64,000 bases of DNA from Agrostemma githago (Eukaryota; Streptophyta; Magnoliopsida; Caryophyllales; Caryophyllaceae), in assembly GCA_958450325.1 (NCBI GenBank), contig OY288254.1:37023577-37087576 (forward strand). Direction: 5' to 3'. Positions 43,278 through 54,152 of this stretch are shown here, one piece after another (the stretch's first letter is position 1; each line of letters starts with the position of its first letter). The notes under the pieces were generated by a model, which searched no databases, was not told the origin of the DNA, and saw only the letters and a program-made list of their open reading frames with translations. Position numbers and translations under genes: made by a program.

Positions 43278-43853
43278 ATGAATGAGGAGATGACCCTTGG
43301 TGAAGGCAACATTGGTGAGGAATTGGAGGAGGATAGTGAGTTGGATGGGTTGGTAGAGTTTGTGAGGATGTTGGGTGAGATTGATAGCCTTGAGTTGCCC
43401 TTGTGCGATAATTTGGACAAGCATCAAGAGCCCCTTATTTGTACACCGAGGGATGGTTTGGAAGAGATCGAAACCGCCGGTAGAAGTTTCGATCCTCTCC
43501 TCCATGATGATGTGGGGCCGGATGATGAAGATGGGGAACTAGAACTTGAGGCAAGTGTGGGGGTGTGCAACGAGGAAGTGAGGCCAAAACCGCTTTTTGT
43601 GCCTTCTTTCTTGGAGATGAAGCTTGCTTGTGATTGGAGGCAATGCTTAGGGAGGAAGAGATCGGTGAAGCTCGTAGGATGGATAGACCCCGGAGACGAC
43701 TTTGAAGATGATTTTGGGTCTTGGGAATCCTACTTCTTGCCTCCTCCTTGGAGGCCGTGGAGGTCGGTTAAGCTCGAGCGCTTCTTGGGCCTTCACTATG
43801 ATGTCGGTAGCGCGTTCGACTTCCTCCTCCATGCCCTTGAGGGCTACGGTTGA
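43278..43853 (+). CDS. Acidic ORF of element C, in frame after a TAA
   Basis: 191 codons, very acidic (GEELEEDSELDGLVEFVRML), in the same frame as the previous ORF and separated only by TAA plus two codons. The end AFDFLLHALEGYG matches AFDLFLRALDGDG, the end of B's protease ORF, and the following untranslated sequence is also shared. No protease motif is present. It may be an extension of one protein read through the TAA or an eroded one. Function unknown. Confidence 0.55.
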   Translation: MNEEMTLGEGNIGEELEEDSELDGLVEFVRMLGEIDSLELPLCDNLDKHQEPLICTPRDGLEEIETAGRSFDPLLHDDVGPDDEDGELELEASVGVCNEEVRPKPLFVPSFLEMKLACDWRQCLGRKRSVKLVGWIDPGDDFEDDFGSWESYFLPPPWRPWRSVKLERFLGLHYDVGSAFDFLLHALEGYG

Positions 43854-44177
43854 AGAAGAGTCCACCATCCTAGGTTTGATGGAGTTCCTAAAGAACCGTC
43901 ATGTTGTATATTCCCTTCCTCTTCTTTAGAGTACTTGTGCTTGTATTTGTGTTTTATCTCTTGATTTTGGTAGTTTTGTGATATTCTTGTAATATTGGAT
44001 TATTGATGAGCGTTGTGAGGGAGAGAATTTGATGTTTTGTTTGAGTTTATTGTGATAGGTGAAGTGAAGGTGACTCCTAGAAAGGAGTGGTTGATGATGG
44101 AGTTTGGTTTGCGAGCGAGGAAGTCGGTTTTTGAAGCTTATGATAAGCTTTTGGGCTTGGGGAAGCAAAGAAGACTC

Positions 44178-44365
44178 ACCCCGACCGGGAAGAGGGCTTC
44201 CCGACCGGGAAGGACGAGGAATCCCGACCGGGAAGGAGCCATCCCGATCGGGATGAAGGTGCAAAAATTCGGACTCACTGGAGTGCATTCCCGACCGGGA
44301 CGAGAGCTTCCCGATCGGGAAGGGTTTATCAACCTGATCGGGACCATCCATCCCGACCGGGATGG
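44178..44365. promoter_or_regulatory. Internal CCCGACCGGGA/CCCGATCGGGA cluster (element C)
   Basis: About nine sites. Most have the asymmetric core GACCGG instead of GATCGG. They are in the same place as the cluster in B. Confidence 0.55.
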
Positions 44366-44869
44366 TCCCCTTTCTCTCTTTTGAGCCTTTTCTTAGGCGC
44401 TTGACTCCACCCATCCATTATACCCCCTCCCAACCTCCCTACTCCTCCTTGTTCCTATCATATGACCCATACACCTCACTTTACACACCGAGATCCACAT
44501 CAAATCCCACCCCCCTCACACCTTTACCACCTCTACCATGCGAGTCTATCAAGCTTGAAGCGGGATAGCAATGATGAAGACAAGCAAGTGCATATATTGA
44601 TCTATGAGACGATGGAGAGAGTGAGTTGCTAACCTATGGTACGGCAACTATCCTTTCTTTTCCGTTTTTGTTGTTGCTTGTTTTCCCTTGTTTATCCCCT
44701 TCCCCTTGTACACTTATGTGTCTTGATTTCATGGTGGCCTTCGAGGCCTTGGTAGTTGTTGCTCCCGACTCATGATGACGTGACTACATCGAGAGTCATT
44801 TTCAAAATCCAAATTTTACAAGTTTCTCACTTTCTTTTTTGAGGATTTAGTCGGATTTAGGCGGAATCC

Positions 44870-44898
44870 GGGCTAGGTGACTTGATTACACCTAGCCC
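44870..44898 (+). ncRNA. Conserved hairpin in 3' region of C
   Basis: GGGCTAGGTG and CACCTAGCCC, perfect 10-bp arms around ACTTGATTA, identical to 37337-37365 of B. Cis-acting RNA is inferred. Confidence 0.45.
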
Positions 44899-46868
44899 TC
44901 CCCTCCCATTTCCTTTTATTTCCTTCTTTTATTTCTTCCCCCATCCATATCTTTTTCTTGTCTCGGCCCATGGTGACTTGACCACACCCCGGCCGGACAC
45001 CTTCTACCCTTTCTTCACTTTTCTTTGATTTTTAGTTTTGTTTTCGTAGTTTCTTTTCTTTTTCTTTTGTCTCTCCGCACACTACGATTGAGCATATGAG
45101 GACATTACTCGGTTTAAGTGTGGGGGAGCGATATTCTATCGTAGTTAGTTTTATTTTCATAGTTTTTTCGAAAAACCTTTAAAAATTTAAAAATTTGAAA
45201 AAATTTCACAAAAATAAAAAAGATTTTCTCTTTTGTGTTTTCATTTTGTGTCTTTGTGTCGTATATTTGTTTTGTGTGCGTGTTTTGCCTCCCTTTGTCC
45301 TTATAGGTTGCTTTAATCGCCAATGACTTTGGAAAGCTCTAAAGACTTCCGGTAACATCTTATCCCTTTTTCTCCTTTATTCCTGGTGATGTTTGGAGAA
45401 GGTTTTGTTGAGGTGTGCTCGGGTGGAGCTTTGTGCATATTGGTGGATGATTTGGTGGCTTGTATGGAATATCGGGGTGGTGTTTGTTTTATGTTTGTTT
45501 CGTTATGTTTTGTTCTTGTTGCCTTTGTTTCTTTCCCTCTCGTTTTCGTCATGTCTTTAATTTTGTGTTATGTTGTGTTGTGTGTCATGTGTGTAAACCA
45601 TTTTCGAAAACCCGGTTTAGAGGCTAGTGTGTGAGTGTGTACTTTCCCTTTTTAGTAGTGTAAATCGAGTCTTGGACTTTAGCCTAGTAGAATGACCCTA
45701 AATCAATGAATTCGTTGGTCCTTTACCTTGAGTCCACCTAGCTTACTAGGAATTTACTACGGGATTTGCACTTTTGACCATTATGATCACCCTCGGTGTG
45801 AAAAGGCCTTGGTTACCGAGTCTCGTCCCCTAGGTGACCGTGTTTAGGATTGTTTGATTAGTCCAAGTTCTCCACTTTTTGTGGGTTTGAAGGGAAATCG
45901 CGACCCCCGACTTACCCATTACCCTACCTTCCTCACATACACACACAATAATATGCAATTTGTTGATTCTCTCTTTCTTGATTGTCGAGAAATGCCAAAA
46001 AGCCAAATCTAGCCAAAAGGGCAAAGAAAAGAAAAAGAAAGAAAAATATGAAAAAAAAAAAAAAAAGAAGAATGAAGAAAAAGAAAAGGCACAAAAGCCA
46101 AAAAGAAAATAGAAAAGAAGAAAAAGAAATGGCATGGCAACAAACAAAGCAAAAACGTCGAAAAGAAAGAAAATGCCAAAAGAAAACCCGTCTCACAAAA
46201 AGAAATCCTCACAAAAATAAGCCTTTTTCCGACTTTTGCCGTGAAGAGCCTACCAAAGAACCGAGTCCCGAGGAAGGATGATAGCGGCATTAGTCGGTCT
46301 TCCCTCATTTTGCATGTTTTCCACCTTTTTACTTGGACTAGTTAGGCGGTTTTGGACACGGGACGACCCTCTCGGCTCACACTAAAGGGGGCGGGGTCTC
46401 ACTTACCTACAGTGTCGACTAACACCGCGGTTCATCCCTTTTCCACTCCGCTGATCGTCCCGTAGTACGTTTTTAGAAAGTTAGGAGGAATCGAGGTAAG
46501 TTACCAACATTTTTATTGCTTTGTCGTCATACTATTAGGGTTTAGTTCACCTTGGTTTGTATTGCTAGCTTGGGAACGTTGTCACTTGACTTGAGTCCTA
46601 AACCGGTGTCTTTTCACCGCTTCGTTGAGGGAAGTGGTATTTGTTTTCTTTTGGGTGCAACCGATTATTTGTTTGTTTGTGTGTTTATTTGTTTATGTGT
46701 TGTTGTGTCCGGTTGCATCCACGGTTTTGTCGCAAGACCTTACTTGCCTTGCGGAGTGCACTTTTCCTCTAAGTGTACTCGCGTTAGTTGAAAGGGCGTA
46801 GGGTGCGCTAATACCCACTCGGATAGTTTAGTAGTAGTATGTGCTTACTCGAGGGCGAGTAAGGGTTA

Positions 46869-46881
46869 AGTGTGGGGGAGT
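46869..46881 (+). other. Polypurine tract of element C
   Basis: AGTGTGGGGGAGT immediately precedes the LTR start TGATAAGTGCC. Confidence 0.85.
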
Positions 46882-48515
46882 TGATAAGTGCCATTTGTAG
46901 TGCCTATTTTGTAGTATTTTGGTCCCATTTTCCTTGTAGAATCGCTCCTTGGGAGCGGTTTAGGGGCTTCTTATGCTTCCTTTAGTTCGTTTCAGGTTCC
47001 CGAGATCGATTTGGAAGAGTTGGAGAGATTCCGACTCGATACATACACATTTTTGAGCCAACGAAGCTAAGGAACGATCACTCGATGCCTTGGAGTCGAC
47101 CCCGAGACCTTGGGACCCTATCCCGAGCCTCCGAGACCCGATCCCGAGTCCCGAGAATCGGTGAGAAGCCCTTGAGAACCAAGGAGGGACCAAAAAGATC
47201 ATAATGGAGGCCTACAAGGCTCATCCCGTTCGGGATGGCCTCATCCCGTTCGGGATGAGGTGCACAAACAAGGAGGTTACTGACCAGGGCCCATCCCGAT
47301 CGAGAGCATGGCTTCCCGACCGGGACCGACCCCGTCCCGACCGGGACCATCCCGTCTCGGCTGGGACGGCCTAGCTGTAACCCGCGCTTGTTTTCTTTCT
47401 TCTCCCTTCCATTTGTAACCCTATATATACTCTTCCCTTGTTATGTAAAGCTTATGCACTTGATTACCCATTAAACCCTAGACTACTTTAGGTTAGATTA
47501 GATTAGATTAGTGTAGATTAGTCGGTAATTAGTCCTTAATCTTAGTTTACTCTTGTATTATTGGATTTCTTGAAGAATCCATCCAAGATTGACAATCTTG
47601 GTGGAATTATTTGGGTTTTCTTCTATGCAAGTGTTCTCCTTTTCCATTTCCTTTGTAGTTTGGTACAATCTTCTTCTCCTTTTACTCTTAATCCTTTATT
47701 GTTATTCAAGTTCTCATCTTTATTCATTGTTTGTTGTTTATCCTTGTTTTCCATTATGTATGTGTTGGATTCTTATGTTGATTCCTCTTGTTCTTGTTAG
47801 TTGTAGTTTGATTATGTTTGAGTAGATTCTTGCTAGGGTTAGTAGGGTGATTTGGGTGTTAATTGGGTGATTAAGAGATTGTTGGAGATGTTGGTGGAAG
47901 ATTTGGGTTTCCTCTTGGTTTGATGCATATTACATGCTTGTTGAAATGCTTGAATGACTAGTAGTTGCAAATACTTGTTCTTCTTGCCTTTCCTCTTGTG
48001 GGTGATAGTTTGTTTGTGGGTTTGGTTCCCTCACTACGTAGCGAGAGCCCGGTGAGGACGACCCCTAGGTCGGTCTACGTAGCGAGAGCCCGGATGCGAC
48101 CTAGGCCACTATAGCGCGCTAGTAACCCCGTTTGTCATGTGTATCGCCAAAGTGGGTTTTAGGTGGAACCTCTAGGTCGGTCTACGTAGCGAGAGCCCGG
48201 ACCTCACCTAGATTACCCTACTACTCCCTTCACTCTAGTTCTTCCTCGACCATTCCGTTACCCCCTTTGACCCCGACCTAATCCTAGCCCGTTTTCCTTG
48301 TTTGTTTCTCCGTTACCTTAGTCATAGTCTAGTTTTCTCCCCTTCTTATCATTGTTTAATTTAGCTTAGCTCGTTGACTTAGTCTCGTATTTAGGCGACC
48401 TTAGTCTAGACGCCTCTTACCGTCCTCGTGGATTCGACCCGACTTACCCTAGCTACCCACTAGGTCTAGCCGGTTATATTATTGACGGTTGGGACGTGAC
48501 GAATCCTTCCCATCA
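46882..48515 (+). mobile_element. 3' LTR of element C (1634 bp)
   Basis: It has a palindrome region (47219-47360), TATATATA (47422-47429) and three GCGAGAGCCCGG words (48033-48200). It ends in CCATCA, followed by the TSD GGGAC. No gene is present. Confidence 0.93.
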
Positions 48516-49384
48516 GGGACAGACTCCCGCGCGAGTCGCGCGCCTTCCAGGCGACTCGCGCGGAAGTCTGGATGGCCGAGCCCCTTTTTTCACGTTTTCT
48601 CGCTTTTTATTCTTTTCGGATCTTACATAAAAAAGCGACTTTCGCGACATATTTTCAGATTTCGATAAGTACTTTTTCGACCTTGGTCAACATATGTTAA
48701 TCCATCACGTGTCATTAAATCTTTTTCAAAATATGCATATTATCGCATTTACATTTTTATTCAATTTATCGTTACTAACTCGTTTTCTCGTGTTTGTAGC
48801 AATTTATTTCTTTTTATTGTTTTATTAGACTAAAACAAACTTCGCATGCTAAAATAACTTTGACGTTATTAGTTTAATATGCATTAAACGACTTAGCAAC
48901 CCATTTCTTTTTTCTCTCACATGCTTAGGGAAAATAATCTTTGCATATCATTCAACCGTCGAACTAACGCATGTACACCAAAAACGAACGATATCTTAGT
49001 AAAGGCCGCTAAGTGCGGGCGGGGTTGGGTGTTCTTAGTGAACTTCCCAACACGTACCCTCACCTCTTACTCAGAACCATGGTTTCCGGATGTCCGAATC
49101 CATTGGCAACGAGAGTCATTCAATACACGATATCCGATAATGTCGGTATCGGTATCATAATGCAAAGGGACGAACCCAATAAGCTCTGACATCGGAAATG
49201 GGCCGTATTTTGTATACGGCCCACTACGACATAGAGTGGGTTCGAACGGGCCCGAACTCCCACAAAGTTCGGTGGCGACTCCTACTTCGATTTAAATTTC
49301 AATTTGACCATCTCATATGGAGATTCATTCGTCTCCCCAAACCCGCGCGTGGCCGCGTCGGGGTGGACCTATGTCATATCCACA
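48516..49384 (+). mobile_element. 5' LTR of D, second part
   Basis: It continues D's LTR after element C and matches 58069-58937. It starts with a GC-rich hairpin: CCGCGCGAGTCG (48527-48538) and its complement CGACTCGCGCGG (48552-48563), extended by AGACT/AGTCT outside. The U5 contains the PBS-like decamer TGGCGACTCC at 49273-49282. It ends in CCACA at 49384. No gene is present. Confidence 0.9.
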
Positions 49385-49387
49385 ATT

Positions 49388-49405
49388 TGGAGACTCCGCT
49401 GGGGA
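49388..49405 (+). other. Primer-binding site, tRNA-Arg type (element D)
   Basis: TGGAGACTCCGCTGGGGA, one mismatch from the complement of the tRNA-Arg(ACG) 3' end; three bases after the LTR end. Confidence 0.8.
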
Positions 49406-50323
49406 TCAACTGATGAGTCACTTACCATCAGCATCCTCAGGGTGAGACTCGAAAGGAAATCGTTCGAATAGTAATGTACACGTTTTAGTTCAATGGTTCA
49501 TGCATAACCCAATCTTTCCCGGGCCGGTTACTTGTGACCGACGTCCCACTATACCGCGGTGCGTTCCTAAATGAGCGCACTAAAGACTTCGATGGCGGAA
49601 CTCGCATGGGTTTTACGGCAGATTCTAAGACCAACTCGGCTTAGGAGGACCGTCCTGTTTTGCGAGAAAGCTATCGTCGTTGGTATAGACCTTTTTTCGA
49701 CCGACCGAGACTTAGATTAAGAGCATACATGGTGTCGTTATACTACTTCCGTGACTACATGCTACTTGGTTTATGTTATCTTTTTCAAAAAACCATCATT
49801 TCAAAAAATGCATCTTTTCAAAATTATCCTATTTTCAAACCGGGACGCTACCGAAATTAGGACTTACGATTTGACTCAAAATAGCCTTTTTCAAGCCGGT
49901 ATGCTGCCCAAACCTTTTCAAAATTTCCGAAAAAACTCGGCCCGAGGACACCTTTGTCAATTTCTTTCAAAAAATCAGGCCGTCCACCGATTTTCTCGGT
50001 ATCCAAGTTTTCCATTTCAAAGCTTTCTTCTTCTTAGGACTTCCCGTATTTAGCAGTGTCGGGTCTTGTCATAAGTTGTTAGAGTCTATAGCGTCGAAGC
50101 TCCGTCGATCTTACATCACGATTTTCTACCCCATCCTAGTCCGCCTTATTTGACAAGGCACGGGCCACCTACATAGGACAAACTCCTACAAAGGGAAGCC
50201 CATTTACACTTTCAAGTCCAAAGCCTAGGGATACTCACATGGATCTTCCTTCGAACGGGACTAGGCCCACTTTGCCAAATCCTAAGGAAAACCCACCGTC
50301 CACGAGTCACCCGTCTAGGTGTC
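49406..50323 (+). mobile_element. Leader of element D, first part
   Basis: No gene is present. GATGAGTCACTTACCATCAG and the region to 50050 match the reversed leader of E (59085-59985). TTTTCAAAA words recur at 49783-50000. It ends in GTGTC, the target site of the solo LTR. Confidence 0.6.
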
Positions 50324-52967
50324 TGTAGACACCCGCATTTTGCCTGCTAGTGTCTATAGCAGTTCCCGACAAAACACCCGATGATGATCGGACGCTAACG
50401 TGACTTAATACGCTTGAATACGGACTCAGAATCAATAGTATCCGACGTGGGCATTTAGCGGAGTGCAAATCTCTCAAAACCGACCTCAAATCCAGGCCTA
50501 GTGGGCCGTTTCCAATAAAATGAGACTAATTTGGGTCAAAACCGACACCAAAAATAAAACCGTCTTTTGGCGACCGGGTCAAAACCCGGTCAAAGATGAA
50601 TCCTTCACAAAAAACAGCCAAGTTCGCTTCTAGAAGCTTGTCCAACAAACAAATCTCATTCAAAAAAGTCAACAAATCATTCCCTAAATATACTCCTTCC
50701 TTCCCGACCAACTCGATCGAGTGGTTCACATCCACTCGGTCGAGTAAGGCCATGAACCGGCCAAACCGGGCTTGAACCGGGCACTCGATCGAGTGACCCT
50801 AAACCGGGGTCCTCCTTATAAATACCTCATCACATCAATTCATTTCACAACTTTTACATAACCCTTTACACAACCCTAATCCATCTTCATCACTTCAATA
50901 CTACAAACCCTAAGCAACCTTAGTCTAAAAACCGAGTTAGCATCCCTCGTAAAACCGATAAACACACACACACATTCAAATTACACATTCAAATTCTCGA
51001 GATCAAAACTCGTCAAAGACATACACCATAACTCTACCTACATATCTCGACACTCCCGCGCACACGCCGCTACTACGAGTTCGTTTCCGAGGCCATTTAA
51101 GCATGTAGGTTGAGGGTGTCATCAAACCCCGTTTCTTTTTCTCCCATCTCTTTTTACCGTTTTATATATATATATATACATATATATATTATGTATTATT
51201 ATTATACTAACACTAACATTTTAATTCCGTTACTAACATTTTATTTTATGTCAACTAACATCTAACATTTAATTATCGTCATTAACATCTTAATACCGTG
51301 TATATATAAATGCATATAATAGTATTAAATTTCGGATCCTGACACGTTTGACTATGACGATCATCCAAAGTCCGTTTAATTCCTTTACGAGCAACGACGG
51401 AGGTGGCACCCTTTCGAGGAGCGCCGCCCCAATGTACTCAAGGGCGTAACGAGATCGTGGTCGCTCATAGTTGAACGCGTAGGACTCCATTTAAGATTAG
51501 TGCCAGATCCGTTGATGCGAAAATCGACATCACATAATCCGCTAGGATTAGTATCGATGACGTGACGCGGAGGACTACAATTTCGTCACTAATTAATTCT
51601 TTTCAATCTCATAACATCATTTTCATAAAATTCCGATAACGGTATTATAGTCGTATAAGTACACGATTAAAACACCGGAAGCCGATTTAAATTTAAATCA
51701 TGCAATATTTTTTGTTTAACTCGGCCAACTATCGATTTTTTAAACATAAAAAACGAAACGAGCCATGCCTCGTACAGGGGGCACTCGACCGAGTGCCATG
51801 GGCCACTCGATCGAGTAGCACCCAAAAAATCGGGCAGTAGCCACCTTAAGGGCACACTCGACCGAGTCCATGCCATGACTCGATCGAGTGGGTCCTATAG
51901 CCCAAGAAAACCAAGAGTTTTAATGCATATTTCGAGCCTCGTCTTTTTACGACTTTTAGTCGACACGTGTAAAGTCAATCACGTGATCTCCTTTTTCAAA
52001 ACTCATGCCTATCACTTCACATAAACGACTTTGATCGACGGTCTCGCACTATTAATCTTGTGTCGACGACTCTTTAGTCGTATCCGACACCTGATTAATT
52101 TAGACTCTATTCCTCTATGTGATAAGCCGGGACAAGGCATCGGGATTCGGGATCGGGCTAGCACCACGCCTTGGTTCCATATCTCCGTCCTTCGCTTAAT
52201 ACGCAATATAATGCGTAATTAATCGAAGTTCGTCCATTTGCACAACTTACGGTCTAGTTTATATTTATTATATACGGGTCCGTTTCTAGTTAACATTTGC
52301 TGCTTATAATTCAATTATTCTATTTTATTGCTCGTTGTATTGTGAATTCCGGGTTGTATTCCGCCCGTGTAATTTGTAATTTATTTATGAGTTTTCTATT
52401 TTCGATGTTTGCCATTTATTTATTTAAATGAACATCACATGCTAAACTACTCCGACAATGATTAGATGCATTAAATGACGTAGTTCACATATAATTCACA
52501 TGCTTAGCCCGAAAACGTTGTTTGCATATCATTTAGTCATTTTACTAGCGCGCGTACACGAACTCGAACGATGTCCTAGTAGAGGCCGCTAAGTGCGGGC
52601 GGGGTTGGGTGTCCTTAGTGGGCTTCCCAACACGTACCCTCACCCCTTACTCAGAACCTTGGTTTCCGGATGCTCGAAACCATTGGCGCACGAGAGTCAT
52701 TCTATATACGAAAGCCGGTGTAAACGGAATCGATATTGTAATGCAAAGGGACGAGCCCCATAAACTCTGAAATCGAAGTGGGCCGTACTTTGTGTATAGC
52801 CCATGACGACATAGAGTGGGCTCGAATGGTTCCGAATTACCACAAATTCGGTGGCGACTCCATATTTGACTTAAATTTCGAACCCGAGAACAATCTTACC
52901 ACGAGATTCATTCGCCTACCCGAACCCGCGCGTGGCCGCGTCGGGGGGGACCTACGTCATGTCCACA
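50324..52967 (+). mobile_element. Solo LTR, Tat type (2644 bp)
   Basis: It begins TGTAGACACCCGC and ends GTCCACA, flanked by GTGTC on both sides (50319-50323 and 52968-52972) with no PBS or polypurine tract. Palindromes lie at 50711-50795 and 51782-51892, a TATA box (TATAAATA) at 50817-50824, and a TA microsatellite at about 51163-51190. The conserved GCATGTAGGTTGAGGGTGT block is near 51101-51119, and the PBS-like decamer at 52852-52861. It probably arose by LTR-LTR recombination of a full element. Confidence 0.92.
50711..50795. promoter_or_regulatory. ACTCGATCGAGT palindrome cluster upstream of TATA, solo LTR
   Basis: Copies at 50711-50722 and 50782-50795, with a GG variant at about 50733, 20-105 bp upstream of the TATA box. 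Confidence 0.6.
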
Positions 52968-52972
52968 GTGTC

Positions 52973-53276
52973 TTTTCCGAGTCATTTCCTTTTCATGATT
53001 TTCCTCACTCGGGGGCTACCCTTCAGCGGAGCGATCAACCACGGCTGCTCTAAGGATCAGGTCTTACACGTGTTGTCTCACGTATCCCACTTTCGAGTCA
53101 CTTAGGTGTCACACCATCTGAGTCCTGTCTGAGCCCTTAGTCTCACTTGGGGGCTATTCTCCGACGGAGCGATTAATCACAGTCACTCCGAGAATCGTAC
53201 CCCGCACATTTGTCTTAGGAGAGTCTAACCCGAGTCAGACTGGAGTCGTCTCTCCTCCCGCGCTATTTCCTATGCC
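52973..53276 (+). mobile_element. Leader of element D, second part
   Basis: No gene is present. Two copies of a CTCGGGGGCTA/CTTGGGGGCTA plus GCGGAGCGAT or GACGGAGCGAT unit, about 140 bp apart. They match the reversed E leader at 29090-29290. Confidence 0.6.
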
Positions 53277-54152
53277 TTGGTGTGTTTGAGTTCCGAAGCA
53301 ACTTTCCTGATTACGCGGTATTCTTACAGACAGGCCGCCCTTCACCCGAACCATGACGCAACAAGCCATAGACGAGCTGACCAACTGACAGCAATCAGGA
53401 CCGACCAAACCGCCATTGCCACCCGTTTGAGTGCCTTGGAACAAAGGACTCCTAAGGTCGGGAATGAAATCACTGGGCCCATAGCTGAACTGGCCAATGC
53501 AGTCCGCAAGCTGGAGGAACAGGTCCACCTGTCGACCAACAATTCAATCCATACGGAAAATGCTCGTTCCTATTCACCTTTGACCGACGAGCTACCCGCT
53601 AACCTGAACCTGACGGGCCTACCAATGTTCGACGGGACTGAAGACCCAGTATTACATATCCGCGCTTTAAAAGAATTCATGGCCATCAAAGGAGTGAAAT
53701 CAACCATGTTCAAGCACCTGTTTGCTTCCTCTCTCGAGAAGCACCCGAAAGCCTGGTACTACAGGCTTGACTCCAAGAAGTACAAGACTTGGGATGACGT
53801 GGCGAAGAAATTCGCTCGGAATTATGCCGATAATACCGAGATCCAGACCACGATGCGTACTTTAGAAGTCATGGCCCAAGAGCCCAAGGAAGGTTTCACC
53901 AAGTACCTTCAAAGGTGGAGGGCCGAGAGTGTGAAGTTGGTAGACAAGCCCAACGAGAAGACACTAGTGGAGGCGTTCATCAACAACCTCCTACCTTCCT
54001 ACCGCATCCATCTTAGGTATGCCGGCATTTCCAACTTTGCAGTGCTTACCGAAATGGGCACTAGGATTGAAGATGATCTTCGACACAATGAAGATCTGGG
54101 TGAAGTTTCTACTGGACATCCACTTGAGTCCTTAGAGGCCGAAGACTACTGA
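53277..54152 (+). pseudogene. Gag of element D, N-terminus disrupted
   Basis: The open frame gives 291 codons, but the first 35 are out-of-frame leader. The expected start (ATG 53353, TQQAIDELTN) runs into TGA at once, because about 25 bp present in E (between CTGACC and AACTGAC) are deleted. From QLTAIRTDQTAIATRLSALE onward it matches E's Gag: the capsid-type domain with KHPKAWYYRLDSKKYKTWDD, EGFTKYLQRWRAES and FINNLLPSYRIHL is complete. It also has one extra Val (SVKLVDKPN). It ends ESLEAEDY at 54152. Particle-forming Gag could be made only with a changed N-terminus. Confidence 0.8.

Larger units (their letters stand above)
43854..46868 (+). mobile_element. Long 3' non-coding region of element C
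   Basis: No gene is present. Colinear with 36435-39349 of B: palindrome cluster with CCCGACCGGGA variants (44178-44365), hairpin GGGCTAGGTG...CACCTAGCCC (44870-44898), polypurine-like site (45115-45131), A-rich tract (45985-46200), and the final stretch before the polypurine tract. Confidence 0.7.
31053..48515 (+). mobile_element. Element C: forward, non-autonomous Athila-like retrotransposon
   Basis: GGGAC flanks it at 31048-31052 and 48516-48520. The empty site survives in D's other LTR (58063-58075, ...CGGGACAGACTCCC). LTRs are 31053-31386 plus 40972-42250, and 46882-48515. PBS of tRNA-Asp type is at 42254, and the polypurine tract at 46869-46881. The internal region (4.6 kb) encodes only a Tyr/Pro/Gln-rich protein with a stop-separated acidic extension. 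There is no RT, integrase or protease. About 19 LTR differences by hand (roughly 1.2%), plus a 21-bp indel. Element B sits in its 5' LTR. Confidence 0.9.
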
